NCBI GenBank assembly: GCA_014529385.2 | Contig: CM043962.1 | Coordinates: forward strand, 41,461,098 to 41,525,097 | Direction: 5' to 3' | DNA from: Adiantum capillus-veneris | Taxonomy: Eukaryota; Streptophyta; Polypodiopsida; Polypodiales; Pteridaceae | DNA: 64,000 nt | In this document: piece by piece, positions 1 to 12,200 of the stretch | Position numbering within the stretch: the first letter of the stretch is position 1 | How the letters are laid out: each line of letters opens with the position of its first letter | Program-made: the position numbers and the translations under genes | The notes under the pieces: generated by a model | What the model was told of the DNA's origin: nothing | The model's input: the letters and a program-made list of their open reading frames with translations, nothing else | Databases searched by the model: none

Positions 1-1162
1 ATTGATTCAAGCTTTTTGGATTCCATCTCTCACTCGTTTGGGATATGGTGTAGAAGAAGACATTTTTGTTCCACCAATTGGTACCCAATGTATTATTTCT
101 TGTTTCAAAGGAGTGGAATTCCACAAAAAATTGCTTGATTTTGAGAAACAAACTATTATCACCCACTCTATATCTCTCTTAAACACAGCTTCTGTCAATG
201 ACTGGCTCTCTTTATTGATTCTCTCTAGAAAAGAGAAAGATAAGCTTTTGGAGGCCTTTAGTACCTTCCTAGCTAAACTACCCATTATTGATGCCCAGGA
301 TAGCTCAAATATTGACTTTTATTTTATTTCTCTACCCACTATTGTGAACAAGTTGTATTTTATCAATAACCTCCCTGCTGTCCCTATAGAAACTAAGCAC
401 TCAGAAAAGGTCATCAATCCTCTTTTAGATCTAGACCTTCTGGAAGAAGAGGAGAAGGAAGCGCTCAACTTTTTAGCAGATGCAAACAATTTATCCCCGG
501 AAAGAGCAATTTCTACCCAAGCAAGTTGAGTTGGATGCTATTCGACTCGAACACAAACTCTGGGATTATGAAATCTTGAACCATCAAGAACCTTTCACAA
601 TTTCCTCTCTAGGCTTGCTCTGTAGCATACCCACGGATATTGTAGAACGATGTAAAACCCTTGCTTTACATTCCAAACATCTTTTATCATAAGATGTTCT
701 TTTCGAGCTTAAGCAAGTCAAATTATCCGATGTCTATGGAAAAAAGTGTTCAAGCTCTTCTATCATTGCCCGCACCAAGGGACTTTCTCTTATGGATAGG
801 GCAAAGGATCAAAAGCGGTTTGTGAGAAACTGTTGGAATTCTTATAGACCTTTTCTCAAGTGCCAATGCAAAAGGGTGGATGCAAATTCCAATTGTTCCT
901 CTTCTATCATTTGGTTTGACCAATTTTTATGGTACGTATTCCAGAATCTACCAAGGTTCTTTCACTTTTCGTCAGGAAAAGCACAAGTATACGCTTTTAT
1001 AGCTTGGGTGGCATCATTTCCAACAGATTTAAGGCATGCTGTGATCATTTATTATCGGTATACACGGATCGAGACCCGAAACCTTAAAGAAAACTTTGAA
1101 TTTCAATTTACTGAATGAGGTTTAAAAGCATGGCGTGAACTCATACCTTTTGTGGTTGACAG
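1..1162 (+). pseudogene. unrecognised broken coding region, cut by the window edge
   Basis: An open frame runs from the window edge to 529 (about 175 residues). A second frame then runs from 480 to about 1195, interrupted by stops at 690-692 and 1116-1118. The amino-acid mix looks protein-like, with motifs such as LEHKLWDYEILNHQ and RIETRNLKENFEFQF. The switch near 500 suggests one gene broken by a frameshift. I do not recognise the family: there is no zinc knuckle, protease, RT or integrase motif. Protein-like reading continues up to the point where similarity to the 28601-29125 LTR begins (1163), so the junction may be a deletion or recombination breakpoint. It could be a fragment of an older transposon or a captured host gene. 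Confidence 0.35.
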
Positions 1163-1296
1163 GGTACCGGGCTTGTCGGTCCAATAGGAAAAGGTTAAGA
1201 GTGATCGCCGATGAGAGGCGCACTCTAAAAATGGAACGTATAACGTTTGGGTAAGATTGGCTAAGTGTGGGCGCCCAAGTGTGAATGGGGCGAGCT

Positions 1297-1306
1297 CATA
1301 TAAAAG
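1297..1306 (+). promoter_or_regulatory. TATA box of the B LTR
   Basis: CATATAAAAG lies in the LTR about 115 bp before a (GA)n tract and is conserved in the other LTR copy (28735-28744). It is the likely core promoter for the element RNA (inference from position and sequence). Confidence 0.55.
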
Positions 1307-1395
1307 TCAACTAAACCTAAAATTCACTCATTCTCTCATTTGTGCAATTGAAGTGTGCTCTTGCTCCATCTCCATCTTCTTCTTCTTCATCTCCT

Positions 1396-1416
1396 TGTGT
1401 GTGTGTGTGTGTGTGT

Positions 1417-1493
<77 letters not shown>
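1396..1493 (+). repeat. compound (TG)n-(GA)n microsatellite inside the B LTR
   Basis: About 23 bp of TG repeat (1396-1418) is followed by 73 bp of GA repeat (1421-1493). The 3' LTR copy has the same compound repeat with a shorter GA part (28834-28898). It lies downstream of the TATA box, so it should be in the transcribed leader. Reading frames here are repeat artefacts. Confidence 0.95.
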
Positions 1494-1495
<2 letters not shown>

Positions 1496-1735
1496 CGATC
1501 GAGCATTGCGGCGGTACGATGGCGGCGAGGCGGTTGAGCGCGGCGTAGTAGCGTCTCCCTCTTCTTTGCGGCGAGGAATCCTCCACGAAGCAAGTGTAGA
1601 GCGGTGAGTGACACACCATCGTCATCTTTGAGCTTACTAGTTTAGGCTTGTTGTGTGCTTGGAGCCATTTGTGGCTCGCACGCGGTGTATCGGCAAGTTC
1701 CTTGCATTGACACGTGCGACATAAGCGCACATTTT

Positions 1736-1753
1736 TGGTGCCGTTGCCGGGGA
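1736..1753 (+). other. primer-binding site of B (tRNA-Asp type)
   Basis: TGGTGCCGTTGCCGGGGA matches the complement of the 3' end of plant tRNA-Asp with one mismatch (T for C at position 4). It starts four bases after the LTR end. tRNA-Asp priming is typical of Tat/Athila-type Ty3/gypsy elements. Confidence 0.85.
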
Positions 1754-2539
1754 ATGCCATACACTAAGCTTGAATGGCACTTTGTACTTCTTTTGTGGTG
1801 CAATTTCAATTGTAGGAAAGGTAAGGAAGGAGGGTGTGTATGTTGAGAAGAAGGATTTTGTGTTGTACTGTGTATTTTTTTTGTTAATGGAGTTTTCAAA
1901 GGTACTATGTTTATTCTCTGTGTATTAAAGTTGTTAGTTTTCTTTGTTAATGGAGTTTTCAAAGGTACTGTGTTTATTCTCTGTGTATTAAGGTTGTTAG
2001 TTTTCTGTGTAATGTAATGTACAGTAAGTAGGAAGTAGATCTGTGAGAGCTAATAGAGTGTGTTAGTGTGTAATAGTAGGTGTATTAGTTAGAAGTAGGT
2101 AGATAGAGTGTGTGTGTGTGTGCTCTCGCACAGGCTGCGGCGACCTTATCGTTTAAAATTAAATTAAAAAATCAAATAAAATAAAGGTAGGACTAGGATC
2201 GAGAATATTTCCCAGACCCAAGCCCAAGCTCACGCTCAGGCCTAGGCCTCAGTCGCCTTTTAAAATTACAAATTTTAGCTTCACACGTAGCTAAAAATCG
2301 ATTTTTTGAGGACCAACGGAACTTTAGATGCCCGAAAATTGTGCCGTAAAGCACACGGCAACCCTCTAAGTGATACGCTCGTTTCGAGCTATCACACACT
2401 ATAATAAAAAAAATCAAACATTAAAAAACATATAAAAAAAATAAAAACGTAAAAAACACGAGTGAAAACGGACGCTTAAAAAAGGTAAGCAGTTAACCTT
2501 CGAGGTTATTCGCCGACACTTCTAGGGTGCCAAAGGCAC
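1754..2539 (+). other. untranslated leader of B
   Basis: No coding sequence is seen between the primer site and the gag start. The leader contains a 63-bp tandem duplication (separate entry), a GT-rich patch near 2108-2122 and an A-rich stretch at 2400-2460. Confidence 0.5.
1881..2006 (+). repeat. 63-bp tandem duplication in the B leader
   Basis: Two adjacent copies start at 1881 and 1944. Each contains GTTAATGGAGTTTTCAAAGG, then a GT-rich stretch ending near TTGTTAGTTTTC. Only a few bases differ, so the duplication is recent compared with the decay of the coding region. Confidence 0.85.
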
Positions 2540-5500
2540 ATGCATCTGCGCTCTGGTCGTGTGCTAGAGACGGAGCAACTAGAGAGAATTTCGACTTACG
2601 CTAGTTCTCAATATCCACCTACTTTAGGTTCCGGGCCCTCGACGGGGACCCAAGGTAGTACAAACCAAGACCCGAACATAGCGGCTAGTGACTCTTCCTC
2701 TGACTACGACGTCATGGAGGGTTTACCAATGTTTAATCCGGATAGCTCAAGCCAAGACATGCATGCCATGGGTCCACGATCTGGGCCAAGCGTGCTTAGC
2801 CGCTTGAAGGAAACCTTTAGTAGAGCCACTCGCTCCGAACATGGAGCTAATGATGTAAATGAGGGGGGTGGGGAAGTAAATTCTCCATTCGTGACCAACG
2901 TAGATCCTATACCCTTAGAGAATGTGCATGTGAATACTTCATTCACTGCACCTCCTGAATCTTCAGAGTTATTTCCCTCCGAGGTCATATTACCCGATGG
3001 TAGAAGCCTTGCGGAAGTGCAAAAGGTTGAGCGATATATCCTTGCAGCGAGGGAAAAGGAAATTGAGAGCTTACGCAAGGCGGAGCAACGAAGAGAGTTA
3101 AAATAGAAAGGGCCTATGTCAATATCTTTTCTAGGAGAGCAATCGAGTGCTCCTGACTTAGCAACTGCTAAGGGCCAACCCCTAGAAAGCAACATTGCAT
3201 CTAGCTCAAAGGACACCCCTAGCACCTCAATCCTAGATGGAGTGTTCTTAAATGAGAACTGGGAGTACGAACTACAAACGGAAACTTTGACCGACCTATA
3301 CACAGGTCACACCTATCACGTGGGTTGGTTAGATGTCCTACAATCCACAATGGGTGCTACTAGTGTGGAGGATCAACAACAAAGAGTTTGTGAGGTCATC
3401 CATAGGGTCATTGAGTTAGAGAGACAGAACAAGGGTATCAACATGCCTTCAATGGGTCTCATGAGATTCTTGGATACAGGGAAGGTTAAACAACTGACCT
3501 TATCGCAAATGGATACTCCCTCGGTAAGTCCAATGGATCCCCCATATGTTGTTTCTCCAAGGGTCTCAGTGAAATCTGAGCCCACAAGTGATAGCTTCAC
3601 CTTTCCAAGTCTAACTCATCTTTCCCTTGATGACACCATGGCTACCATGCCTACCCCAATCATGGGCATGCCAAGAAACATGCCATGGACCTCATTTGTT
3701 AGTAAAGCACCGCTACATGGTAGCTCAATGCCTGCAACAGTACCTACAAGTGTGTACTGATCGTATACACCCATGGGTCCTCGTACTCATGTAGTCCCTA
3801 TCCCTCCCATTGTTTCAACTACCTATGCTCCACAACCACAACACCCAAGTTCTTATTTCCATGGGACTATACCGGCTAGCATTAGCATGTCACATCCGAC
3901 GTCTGCTATGCCTAGGGCCACACATATGAATTTTGGACCACCACATGGCACAACATTGTACCCAACGTGGAACCCAAGGGCTTCTTATGCGCTAAGCTCG
4001 ATTCCAATACCTACTCCACATGTAGTCTCTGGAGCACCTCCACCCACGGTGCTTGCTCACTTAGGTGACTCGACAACATTTGCTCAAGCTATCGGTTGAT
4101 CTATTGCTGAGAATATGCGTAACGTGCCTGATAGAGCGCCTAGAAGTAAGGCAGTACAAATAGCCAAGCTCACACAAAAATTTAGTGGAGACGGGGATGT
4201 GAGAAAGCATATCGAAGTGTTTGAACAAATATGCGATTCTCTAGGAGAACACAATGACCTACATAAGAGTAATGCTTTAAGCCTAACCTTAAGTGGAAAG
4301 GCAGGGGATTGGTATAGAACCCTAAGGGTGGAAGAAAAAACGAATTACCCTACTCTTAGGAGACTGTTCTTGAAAGAATACATACGAGAGGGAGTGCTTT
4401 GGGGTGTAGCCTCTCAGCTCCAGAAAGCCCAATGAGAGGAAGGAGAGTCGGTGAGAGACTTTATAAGTCGCTTGAAGCATTTGAATTCTCGTTGTAATCC
4501 AAATGAGCGCTTCAATAATAATCAATTGCTGGATAGATTCATTAGGGGATTACGACATGAGGATATCTACAATGGCCTAGTCATTAGAGGTATCACCACT
4601 TGGGAAGCAGTCACCACCAATGCGATCCAATTGGAGGATAATTTAATGATTCAAGGAGAAAGAGTGTCTGTTGAGTCTAAATCTATTATCTCACAACCAT
4701 TAGGGCATCAGCCAATGACCTTAAAGCCTATTGCTAAGGAGCCAAAGATATCTGAGATGACTTTAGCAGATCTCACCAAGGCTATTCAAGAGAGTCTTAG
4801 AGACAATCGTGCTCCGCAAAACAATCATATGTATCCAAGAAGGGAGCAACAGTGGTGCTCAGTATGCTATGGACCGCATAGTACCAGTGAATGCCTACTT
4901 TTAGAGTAAAATTCAATGGGAATTGCAATGCCTGTGGGAGGTATGGTTATCAAGCTAAGGATTGCATAGTATTTAAGCGCGCGATGGCCAATAGACCAAT
5001 CTTAGCATGGACAGACACACCTCGAGTGCCTGCATTGATGCCGGCCCCACCTCTTGAACAAATAGCACAACACATGGTCCCTAGGGCCCAAAATGTTGTT
5101 CAAACAACACCCTTACCACCTCCAATGCTAGGACCGCAACCACCACATCCGAGAATCACTTCTTTGAACCAAGTGGGTTATGAGTCATCTATTTCTTTTT
5201 TGGAAGGCTGTGAGGAAGATATAGATCCTAATATTGCCTATGGGTTGGATGTGCTTGAAGAAAGTCCACAATACTACATGGAGGACTATTGGCGACAAGT
5301 CAAACCTGTCTATCAAGTAGCTGCTCTTGCGGCAAGAGGCCAAAATATCAATTACACTGCTAAGAGACCACCTCTTCAATGCTATGAGTGTGGAGGTCCA
5401 CATCGTGTAGCCGAGTGTCCTATTAGGCTACAAAAAAATACCACACTAATGCAAACCAATCAAGCAAGCATGTCTACAATGCCGATACTCATGTGTAATC

Positions 5501-6003
5501 GATGTGGCATAGATCATTTGATTGCCCAATGTCCAAATAATCCAAATGCACCGAAGATCACGCTATTAAACTTGATTGAAGTTACCAAGGAGCCATCACA
5601 AAGTACACTTGTGGTACCAATAAACGTACTCACACGATCGATGCTCCAAAAACAAAATTATATTCTTGAGGAAAGAGACACGACATCAATTGCCCAATCT
5701 CAGAAAAAGAAGAAAACACGAAGAAAGAGATCGCAAAAAGCAGCGAAGTCAGACCCCAGTTCAAAGACCAACATAGGGACTGGTGACGATGCTGAAGAGG
5801 ATTCTGATTCAGGTGAAACCATGGAGACCAAAACAACCACTAAGATAGAAACCAACAAGGAAGATCTTCATGAGCCACAATGGCCAGGATCCAAGAAGAA
5901 GATAGGAAATTATCCAAACCCTACAAAGGAGATTGAGCGAGTCAAGCAATTAAGGTGTTTGGTAGAAGATACCCAAAGGGATCTAGAACCAGCACCTAGG
6001 TAG
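2540..6003 (+). pseudogene. gag: gag polyprotein of B, broken
   Basis: The structural capsid/nucleocapsid protein starts M-H-L-R-S-G-R at 2540, close to the M-N-L-R-S-G-R region of C's gag. One frame runs to 4909 with in-frame stops at 3104 (TAG), 3758, 4097 and 4433 (all TGA). A frameshift near 4900 moves it to a second frame that runs to 6003. The gag core is at about 4150-4660 (FSGDGDVRKHIEVFEQICDS, then SLTLSGKAGDWYRTL). Zinc knuckles of the spacing CX2CX3HX4C lie near 4855, 5380 and 5495, with a degenerate one near 4930. A lysine-rich stretch follows at about 5700-5760. The gag is unusually long because of a Pro/Met/Thr-rich linker (3500-4090). It can no longer make an intact protein. 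Confidence 0.85.
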
Positions 6004-6180
6004 ATCAAGATTACAGACACCGTGTTCCCTACGCAACAACAACCTCACCAAGTCCATAGACCCTTAGCCATACCTAGTGTCATCCAAGAAGAAAGTGACT
6101 TAAAGTCATGGGAAAGTGGGCGTACTCACTTCTTGATGGAAATAATGTTTACATAGGGACTACTTGATCCTATCGAAGAA

Positions 6181-7350
6181 ATGGAGATCCCATCTTCCCC
6201 ACGTCAAGGGACTGAAGTCCAAAAGGTGCCGTTAAACATTGCCAAATTGATGGATTTCATGTCTTCAATAGTTAGAACCACCATCATGTCCAAACTTTAT
6301 AAAGACCCTGAGCTAGTCTCAGCTCTTCGAGCCTTCCTCAATGGAGAACTAAATTTTGGGCTACCACAATTTGCACAGATGGATGGAGTTGGGGAGATGC
6401 CAATAGAGGAGGAACACTTAGATCCACAACCCAACCTAGATGAGAACCTTGTTATAGAAATACCTGTTAACAAGTTGGGACAATACTTTGAGGGTGATGA
6501 ATCCAATGCGACCATACCAATCACTACTAAGGGATTAACTGTGAAGGGAATCCTTGATGGTGGCGCTGGGGTTAGCATTGTGACTTAAAATTGCTGGGAA
6601 ACTATGGAAAGACCTCACCTTGCGACCACAACCATAGTAGTGAAGATGGCCAATGGGTCTATTGTTAAACCTATTGGGATACTATAAGATCTCAAGATCA
6701 AGGTCTTTGGATATAAAATAAGGATTACCTTCATTGTTATGGATTTCTCCAAGCACACTATGGCATCGGAGATGATCTTAGGACGTCCTTTCATGAGGGA
6801 AACAGAAATGGTGCATGACTGGTCTAAAAACCATGTCTACTTGCAGTTCCAAGATTCTGTTATTCGAGTGGATCTAGTAGCTGGTCGAGCACGTCCTCTA
6901 GGAAACAGGTTTATAACTGATCATAGATCTGACACCACAGTTCACTCGGCCCCATTGCAGTATTGTTACACGTGTAAAGCGGACACTGATGTTGGGGAAG
7001 ATTCTCCTTATATGGATGTACTACCTGGGATGACTAAGTCGGACAATGTGGATTGGGTCCACCTAGCAGCAACCATAGACACTTGGGGAAACATGGGGAC
7101 GACCTGGGTAACACCTGAGGGGGATGAAATGCCACCACTCATACCCTTAAATATGCTAGAAGCAATGCATATAGCTTTTGACAAGACTCATCCTAATATA
7201 ACGAAGAAAACATACAAGTGGGTCCCTAAAGCTTCTTTAGCGACCATGGCTAGTACCAATAAACAGAAGCCTTGTAAGAAACGTACCACTCACCCCAAGA
7301 AATGTAAAGAAACGTTGCGTTGGATTCCTAAAAAACTATTGGAAGCCTAA
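6181..7350 (+). pseudogene. aspartic protease domain of B (retropepsin-like), broken
   Basis: The active-site loop reads G-I-L-D-G-G-A-G, with the Asp codon at 6556-6558, so D-G-G replaces the usual D-S/T-G. A stop (TAA, 6586-6588) follows shortly after, and another lies near 6685. The frame resumes at 6739 with the conserved flap-distal motif MILGRPFMRETEMVHDW, which matches protease 1 of element C (IILGRPFMRQLKMVQDW). A C-terminal extension (WVHLAATIDTWGN) resembles C's THILATVDVC. It would have matured the gag polyprotein. It is in the same frame as the gag end, and no RT follows. Confidence 0.75.
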
Positions 7351-7852
7351 GGCTACTATAGGAAATGATCAAATCTGGGTGCCAAAACGTAGATTGTGTT
7401 CTTACCTATCACATGACCCATGTGCGCCCAATCATGTAGCTCCAAAACGAATTGACGATCACGAAAAGAAAAAAATCACAGAATGCTACACACTCGCTCC
7501 AGAGCTAGTTTGGGTACCGAAGAAAGAACGATTTGTTCCACCTAGCTCAGGAAGGGGGGAGTCGCATGAAGCTTCTAGCTCCTCATGTAATGCATCCATA
7601 GAGGTAAAAGCTTCTCCACAGCCTCCACCTACAATAGTGGACCTCCATAAAGCTACAAAGGATTCCACACCTCCCAGTGTTCAAGAATCACGTGATGAAC
7701 CACTTCAAGTTTGATCCTGGGAGAGTACCTTACCACCCTTGCAACTCGACGAGACACCTAAGGTAATAGAAAACTACTGGCAAAAATCCTCACCTATTAC
7801 CAACTGGAACAATTGGTTTCAAAGGATGACAAGCTCATTTCAAACGGTGTGA
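7351..7852 (+). pseudogene. W-[VI]-P-K repeat tail of the B polyprotein
   Basis: Four copies of a short Trp-Pro-Lys motif occur from 7210 to 7530: YKWVPKAS, LRWIPKKL, QIWVPKRR and LVWVPKKE. A frameshift near 7350 splits them. Coding-like sequence continues, with a stop at 7712-7714, to a final stop at 7850-7852, immediately before a polypurine tract. The same motif recurs at the corresponding polyprotein end in elements C and D. The function is unknown. Lys-rich surroundings suggest RNA binding or capsid contacts (speculative). Confidence 0.6.
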
Positions 7853-7858
7853 TCTACC

Positions 7859-7872
7859 CAAGGAAGGGGGGA
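7859..7872 (+). other. polypurine tract after the B polyprotein
   Basis: AAGGAAGGGGGGAG lies 6 bp after the last coding stop and directly before TGTTTGCTG, the arrangement expected at the start of a 3' LTR. Its context strongly resembles the second tract at 28523, which also precedes a TGTT edge. Confidence 0.65.
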
Positions 7873-8229
7873 GTGTTTGCTGACAGTCATCATTAACTCA
7901 CTTCCCTCTCAACCTTCCTCCCTGACCTCTCAATCTCCCAATCTTAGGGAACGTATATATATAAAGCCTTATACTCACAAAAAAGAAAAAAAGTAAAGAG
8001 CAAGAGAAATTAGCAAACGAGTATGCACAATAAAAGTCAAAACATTGACCCAGACCTACACATTCACATTCGGTACACTGAAATAGAAACATATGTCATC
8101 AAACACCTTTGATCCTCATCACTCGAACGATGGAGGGAAGGTAGAATTGGTACGATAGGAGTGTTTCTGTTTTAGAGTTTAGTGATTAGCAAAGTTCTTT
8201 CTTCCCACTGATGTGCCTCCTAGAGGTAT
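7873..8229 (+). repeat. LTR-like segment, 5' part, interrupted by element C
   Basis: It begins TGTTTGCTGACAG right after a polypurine tract and has a clear TATA box (TATATATATAAAG, 7954-7966). It does not match the 5' LTR at 1163-1731. It stops where C is inserted, and its continuation would start at 27274. It is either the 3' LTR of the gag-protease element or a second, internal initiation site. Confidence 0.45.
8225..8229. other. target-site duplication of element C (partner at 27269-27273)
   Basis: GGTAT precedes C and TGTAT follows it. These are five-base flanks differing at one position, as expected for an LTR element whose duplication has since gained one mutation. Confidence 0.6.
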
Positions 8230-9167
8230 TGTTAAGGCGGTTACGCCGCTAGCGGAAGCTAAATAGCGAGAACTCAACCAACAACAGAATTTGTCAGACG
8301 AGGATGGAGCTTGACCCGCAGGCGCATGGAAACAACTAGGTGGGTGTCAAATCACCTACTCGACCTTCTAATGACAATCACTACTAAGGAAATCAAATCT
8401 AAGTTCTAAAATACGCAAGTGACTAAAATCCGTACTACGAACGAATGCTATACGAAACAGGATCTAGAATCATTGAATCGATCTCAAACTCAGGGGGAAG
8501 TCTATACACTAGGTAAGAACAACACCCTAAAGACTTAAACTGCAAAATCAACCTATAATCACTCCGTGCGGTAAACGCGTATGAAGACAGGCCGAAAAAT
8601 ACAGATGATCGAAACTTGACCCCGATGGTACTAATGCGTAGCTCTACTCGTTGCGGTTCTATAGATATGCTGCACGCTCCATTCCGACACACGAGTTGGA
8701 AGAAAACTCACACCGAAGCTCGTAGGAACTTACCACACATAAAAGCCGATAGCGCGCACTCTTGGTATCTGTGCGTAGCTCTCGCCGTTGCTAACACAAT
8801 GGCGGTGTCGCTTCTCCAATGGCGGCTCCGTAGCTCGCGTAGCAAGTAGATAAGACTCTCTCTCTCTCTCTCTCAGACACAGTCAGGGCGCTCCAAAAAC
8901 TCACTTTGATTAAATAAAAAACTCTATCTTTTAGGTTACAAAACTTTGGTTTATATACCTCAGCCTTGGAGGTGAGAACATCTCTAACTAATTACATCAG
9001 CAAGTGAAATTACTTCGGAATTACAAGCTGGAAACTCAATTGAGTCCCGTTACTTAATGAATGGCTCCAATCAAAATCAATGTCGGAAAGACATTTATTA
9101 CAATCAATGGTTACAAAAATGATGAGTGTGAGCAAAAATGTGGGTGTGATCCTCTGCTGGCTCAACA
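8230..9167 (-). repeat. 3' LTR of C
   Basis: The 938-bp repeat begins TGTTAAGGCGG and ends GGCTCAACA on the plus strand, matching 26317-27268. The sense TATA is at 8951-8957 (plus-strand TTATATA). A CT tract at 8856-8874 (GA in sense) is 14 bp shorter than in the partner LTR. Confidence 0.95.
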
Positions 9168-9180
9168 CTCCCCCCCTCCG
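9168..9180 (-). other. polypurine tract of C
   Basis: The plus strand reads CTCCCCCCCTCCG directly after the 3' LTR edge, a G-rich purine run on the sense strand. This is the expected primer for plus-strand DNA synthesis. Confidence 0.85.
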
Positions 9181-9216
9181 CGTTCATGTCGTCCCTGACA
9201 TGACTTTTATGCTTGG

Positions 9217-12200
9217 TCAATAAAGTCCTGTCGTCTTGAGCATCTGCAAATGTGATTCGTATCGTAGGTTGCCGATGGTCAAGGTTGGGCCGAATATTTT
9301 GCTTTCGTGGGTGAAAAAGCCGGTGTAGAAAGCTTCTTCGAATGTTTGCATGTGGAAGCTAGGCAAAAACATAATCCTTTGGTATAGGAGGTGCAACACT
9401 TTTGGAGAAGGCTGCAATGAAAGATCATATATCATATCAGTCACTGTGTCGGCCGTCGATAGTAGACTCGAGGTCGTGGCTTTATCTGGCGCGAACACTT
9501 CAATGCAAGCTAAGAGAGTCCTGCAGATTTTCTTGAGCATCTGACACAAAAGGTCAGGAGAGCCAGTGAAGAGCTTGATGGTGCCCGTTAGGGTTTTCAC
9601 CATGTAGGCTTTACCTATTCTCTCTCCTGCCTTTGGTCCTGGCATCCTGGGATAATTAAGCCAATTTGGCTTCTTTTCTTCAATCTTGCCATGCTCTTTC
9701 CAGTTTCTGACTCTTGGCACCGGGCAGAAGGTTGCATTCTCTCGAATCTCCTTTGGTGCCTCCACCAAGTAGATGAGGTAGGCTGGGTATTTGTTCAGCC
9801 AACCTTTCCTCCATCTAGGTTGTGAATCTACTATCTTCTTTGACTGTTCCTCCTTTGTGATGTCGCCTTCGTAAAGAGCGACATACTACTCCTCCTCTAT
9901 TCTCTTTTTCGTCTTTAGCACTTCAAATTTCATCAAAGGGAAAGGCAGGTTGGGTTGCATCCACTCTTCATGGAGCACTTTTGTGTCTAATCCCTGAAGT
10001 CTAATGGAGATGAGGAGTTTCCTCTCCCATTCCATTTCCGCCTTGGCACTCTCCTCTGCTGACTTTTCTATTTGGTCATGGAGCCTTTGTTCTTCTTCTT
10101 CAGAGATTCTTGAGGTCGAGGCCACCTCTTGATCTGGGGCTGGATCTTCAATTGTGGTTGCCTCTCCAGTTTCTGGTAGCTCTATGGCTGCTCCACCTGA
10201 TTCTTCTTGTGGTGTCTCTGTCTCTCTTCTTTGTTGCTCTTGTAGATCTTGGAGCTTTTTGCGGAGGGCCTCATTCTCTGTCCATAGTGTTTGATTTTCT
10301 AATGTGAGCCTCTCCTCTGCGGCCAATGATCCCTCTGCAATGTGCAACCTTTGCACTTGCTCTAATCTTAGCTCTCTTTGTAAGCTTCGGATCTGGTCTT
10401 CTAAAGCTGGTACGAGAGTTCCTTCTTGTTCGGTTCCTGCTCTGCTAGCTCTAGGGGTAGTCCTAAGTCTAGTGATTGTTCTTTCTTGGAGCTCGACTCT
10501 TTCCCTTAGCTCAATGAGCTCATCCTTGGCTGCCTCCAACTCATCTTCTATCCGCTCCTTTGCTTCCTGTGCACTTGTTACCTCTCTTCAAGCCTCGGCT
10601 AGCTGGAGTATCAAGCCATCTCTCTCGTTTTCCGCATCATAGAGGGATGCTTTATGACTTTCAGATTCAGTCATAGCATTCTCTAATTTCCTCTGCAACT
10701 CTGCTTCCCTTTGTTTGGCTGTCTCAATCTCTACTTCCTTTGCCCTGGATCTTTCTTTGATCTTGCCTAGCAGTTCATGCACCATGTGCATGTCTTTTTC
10801 ATCTTCATCTGTCAACTCTAAAGCTCTTTCTGCTACCACCTCCACTGGCTTCGGCTCTTCTAGTACGTTCTGTTCGTCCAGTTTCTCTTCACTTTCTTTT
10901 GTACTCTTTGTTTTTTCCTCCATCCCTCTCCGATCATCTTGTTTTTGTAGGGTGATCCCATAAACTGCCTCAAGGGCCTCTGCTTCAGTGTATCCTATCG
11001 CTACCAGATCCTCATAATCATTTCTCTTTTGCTGAACTGGATCTATCTCCTTTTCTTTGGTCTTGGCCTTCGGCTATCCAAATCATCTGTGTCCATCTCT
11101 ATTGTGGTCTCTTCCACGATATTTTTCGTCTTCTTCGGGCTTGGTACATGAGTCATAGAGGGGTATCTGTCCTCAGCTTCCTTGGCTTTCCCCTTGTCGG
11201 CTTGCCAGTCTTTCTCTTGAGATTTAGTAGACTCATCTACTTTCCCTTTCCCCTTGTCGTCCTTTTTCAGCTGAGCTTTTAAAAGTTGTACCTCCTCTTC
11301 AGTGTATGGCTCGACAGGTTGCTGCTCCAGTATAGCCTCTGACTCCTCATAAGCTTTAATATATTGATCGTATTGATCAACATGTGGCCTGGCTGAGCTA
11401 GTTCCGACTTTGGTGGGGTCTGGCACCCACTTTTCTTCAAAGTCACCCTTTAGAGCTCTTTCTGCTCTAAACTACTCCACTAGTCTTTCCGTTCTTGCCA
11501 CTTTCTGACTTTTGGTTTGCTTGGGCGCAACCTTCTTCTTTACTTTCTTCATAAGCGGCTCGTCCACCTCCTCTTCAGGTTCTGAAACTATTTCTAGTTT
11601 CCGGCGTGCTCTTGTGGACGCCCTCTTGGATACTTCGGGCTGTTCTTCCTCCTCATCGGCTTCTCTAAGCCACTCATTCTGGGAGGGAACCTTTGACCAC
11701 TGATCTCTAGCTCCAATAGCTTCATAAGCTATTCTTGTCAGAATTTCCGCTCCTCCTATGTACTTTGGCTTCTCGTTGTGCATGGCAATTACTTGCTCGT
11801 GGATGTGTTGAGCGTAATTCACCTCTTTTGGCATATTGCTCTTTAATGCCCATGTGATGGTGGTCGCAATGGCATGGGGCGGTGTCGTATACTTTTGCGG
11901 TCTTTTACTGCAAACATGGAGAAACTGGTTGTACAGTCGGCAAAGGGTTGCCGCTCTTTGGTCCACCATATCTCCATAGGTTGCGTTCTGTTTCTTGGAT
12001 CCATAGACCTCTATGGCCTCCCTTCTTTCCCTGACAGAGCTCCCTTTGTTGTGCAGCTTCAATGCGTCTGCAATGAGCTGTGGAGTGATCTGTACTTCTA
12101 CTTTCTCTCCATCCATGGCTGTCAATGTGGCTTTCCCATCCTTCTGAATGGATGTTGCCAACTCGTACACTCTTCTTGTATCCACACCTGATGGTCTCGA

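Larger units (their letters stand above)
1163..1731 (+). repeat. 5' LTR of B, lacking its first 65 bp
   Basis: The segment aligns with 28601-29125, including the TATA region, the TG/GA microsatellite and the terminal GCACA. It ends in CA at 1731, five bases before the primer-binding site. The other copy begins TGTTAACCC at 28536, but nothing equivalent lies before 1163 here. The 5' edge was therefore lost by deletion or recombination, and no target-site duplication can be seen. Confidence 0.75.

Noticed and set aside
1736-1753. A tRNA-Asp gene
   Set aside because: Only the 18-base complement of the tRNA 3' end is present, the form expected of a primer-binding site. The same holds at 26297, 39433 and 49688.
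1317-1760. Open frames encoding Arg-Glu, Ser-Leu or His-Thr runs here and at 28695-29190, 35728-36223 and 51464-52203
   Set aside because: They are translations of dinucleotide microsatellites, with no conserved protein sequence outside the repeats.
8616-8849. Short ORF repeated at 26676-26936
   Set aside because: It lies wholly inside the two LTRs of C on the antisense strand. It recurs only because the LTRs are identical.
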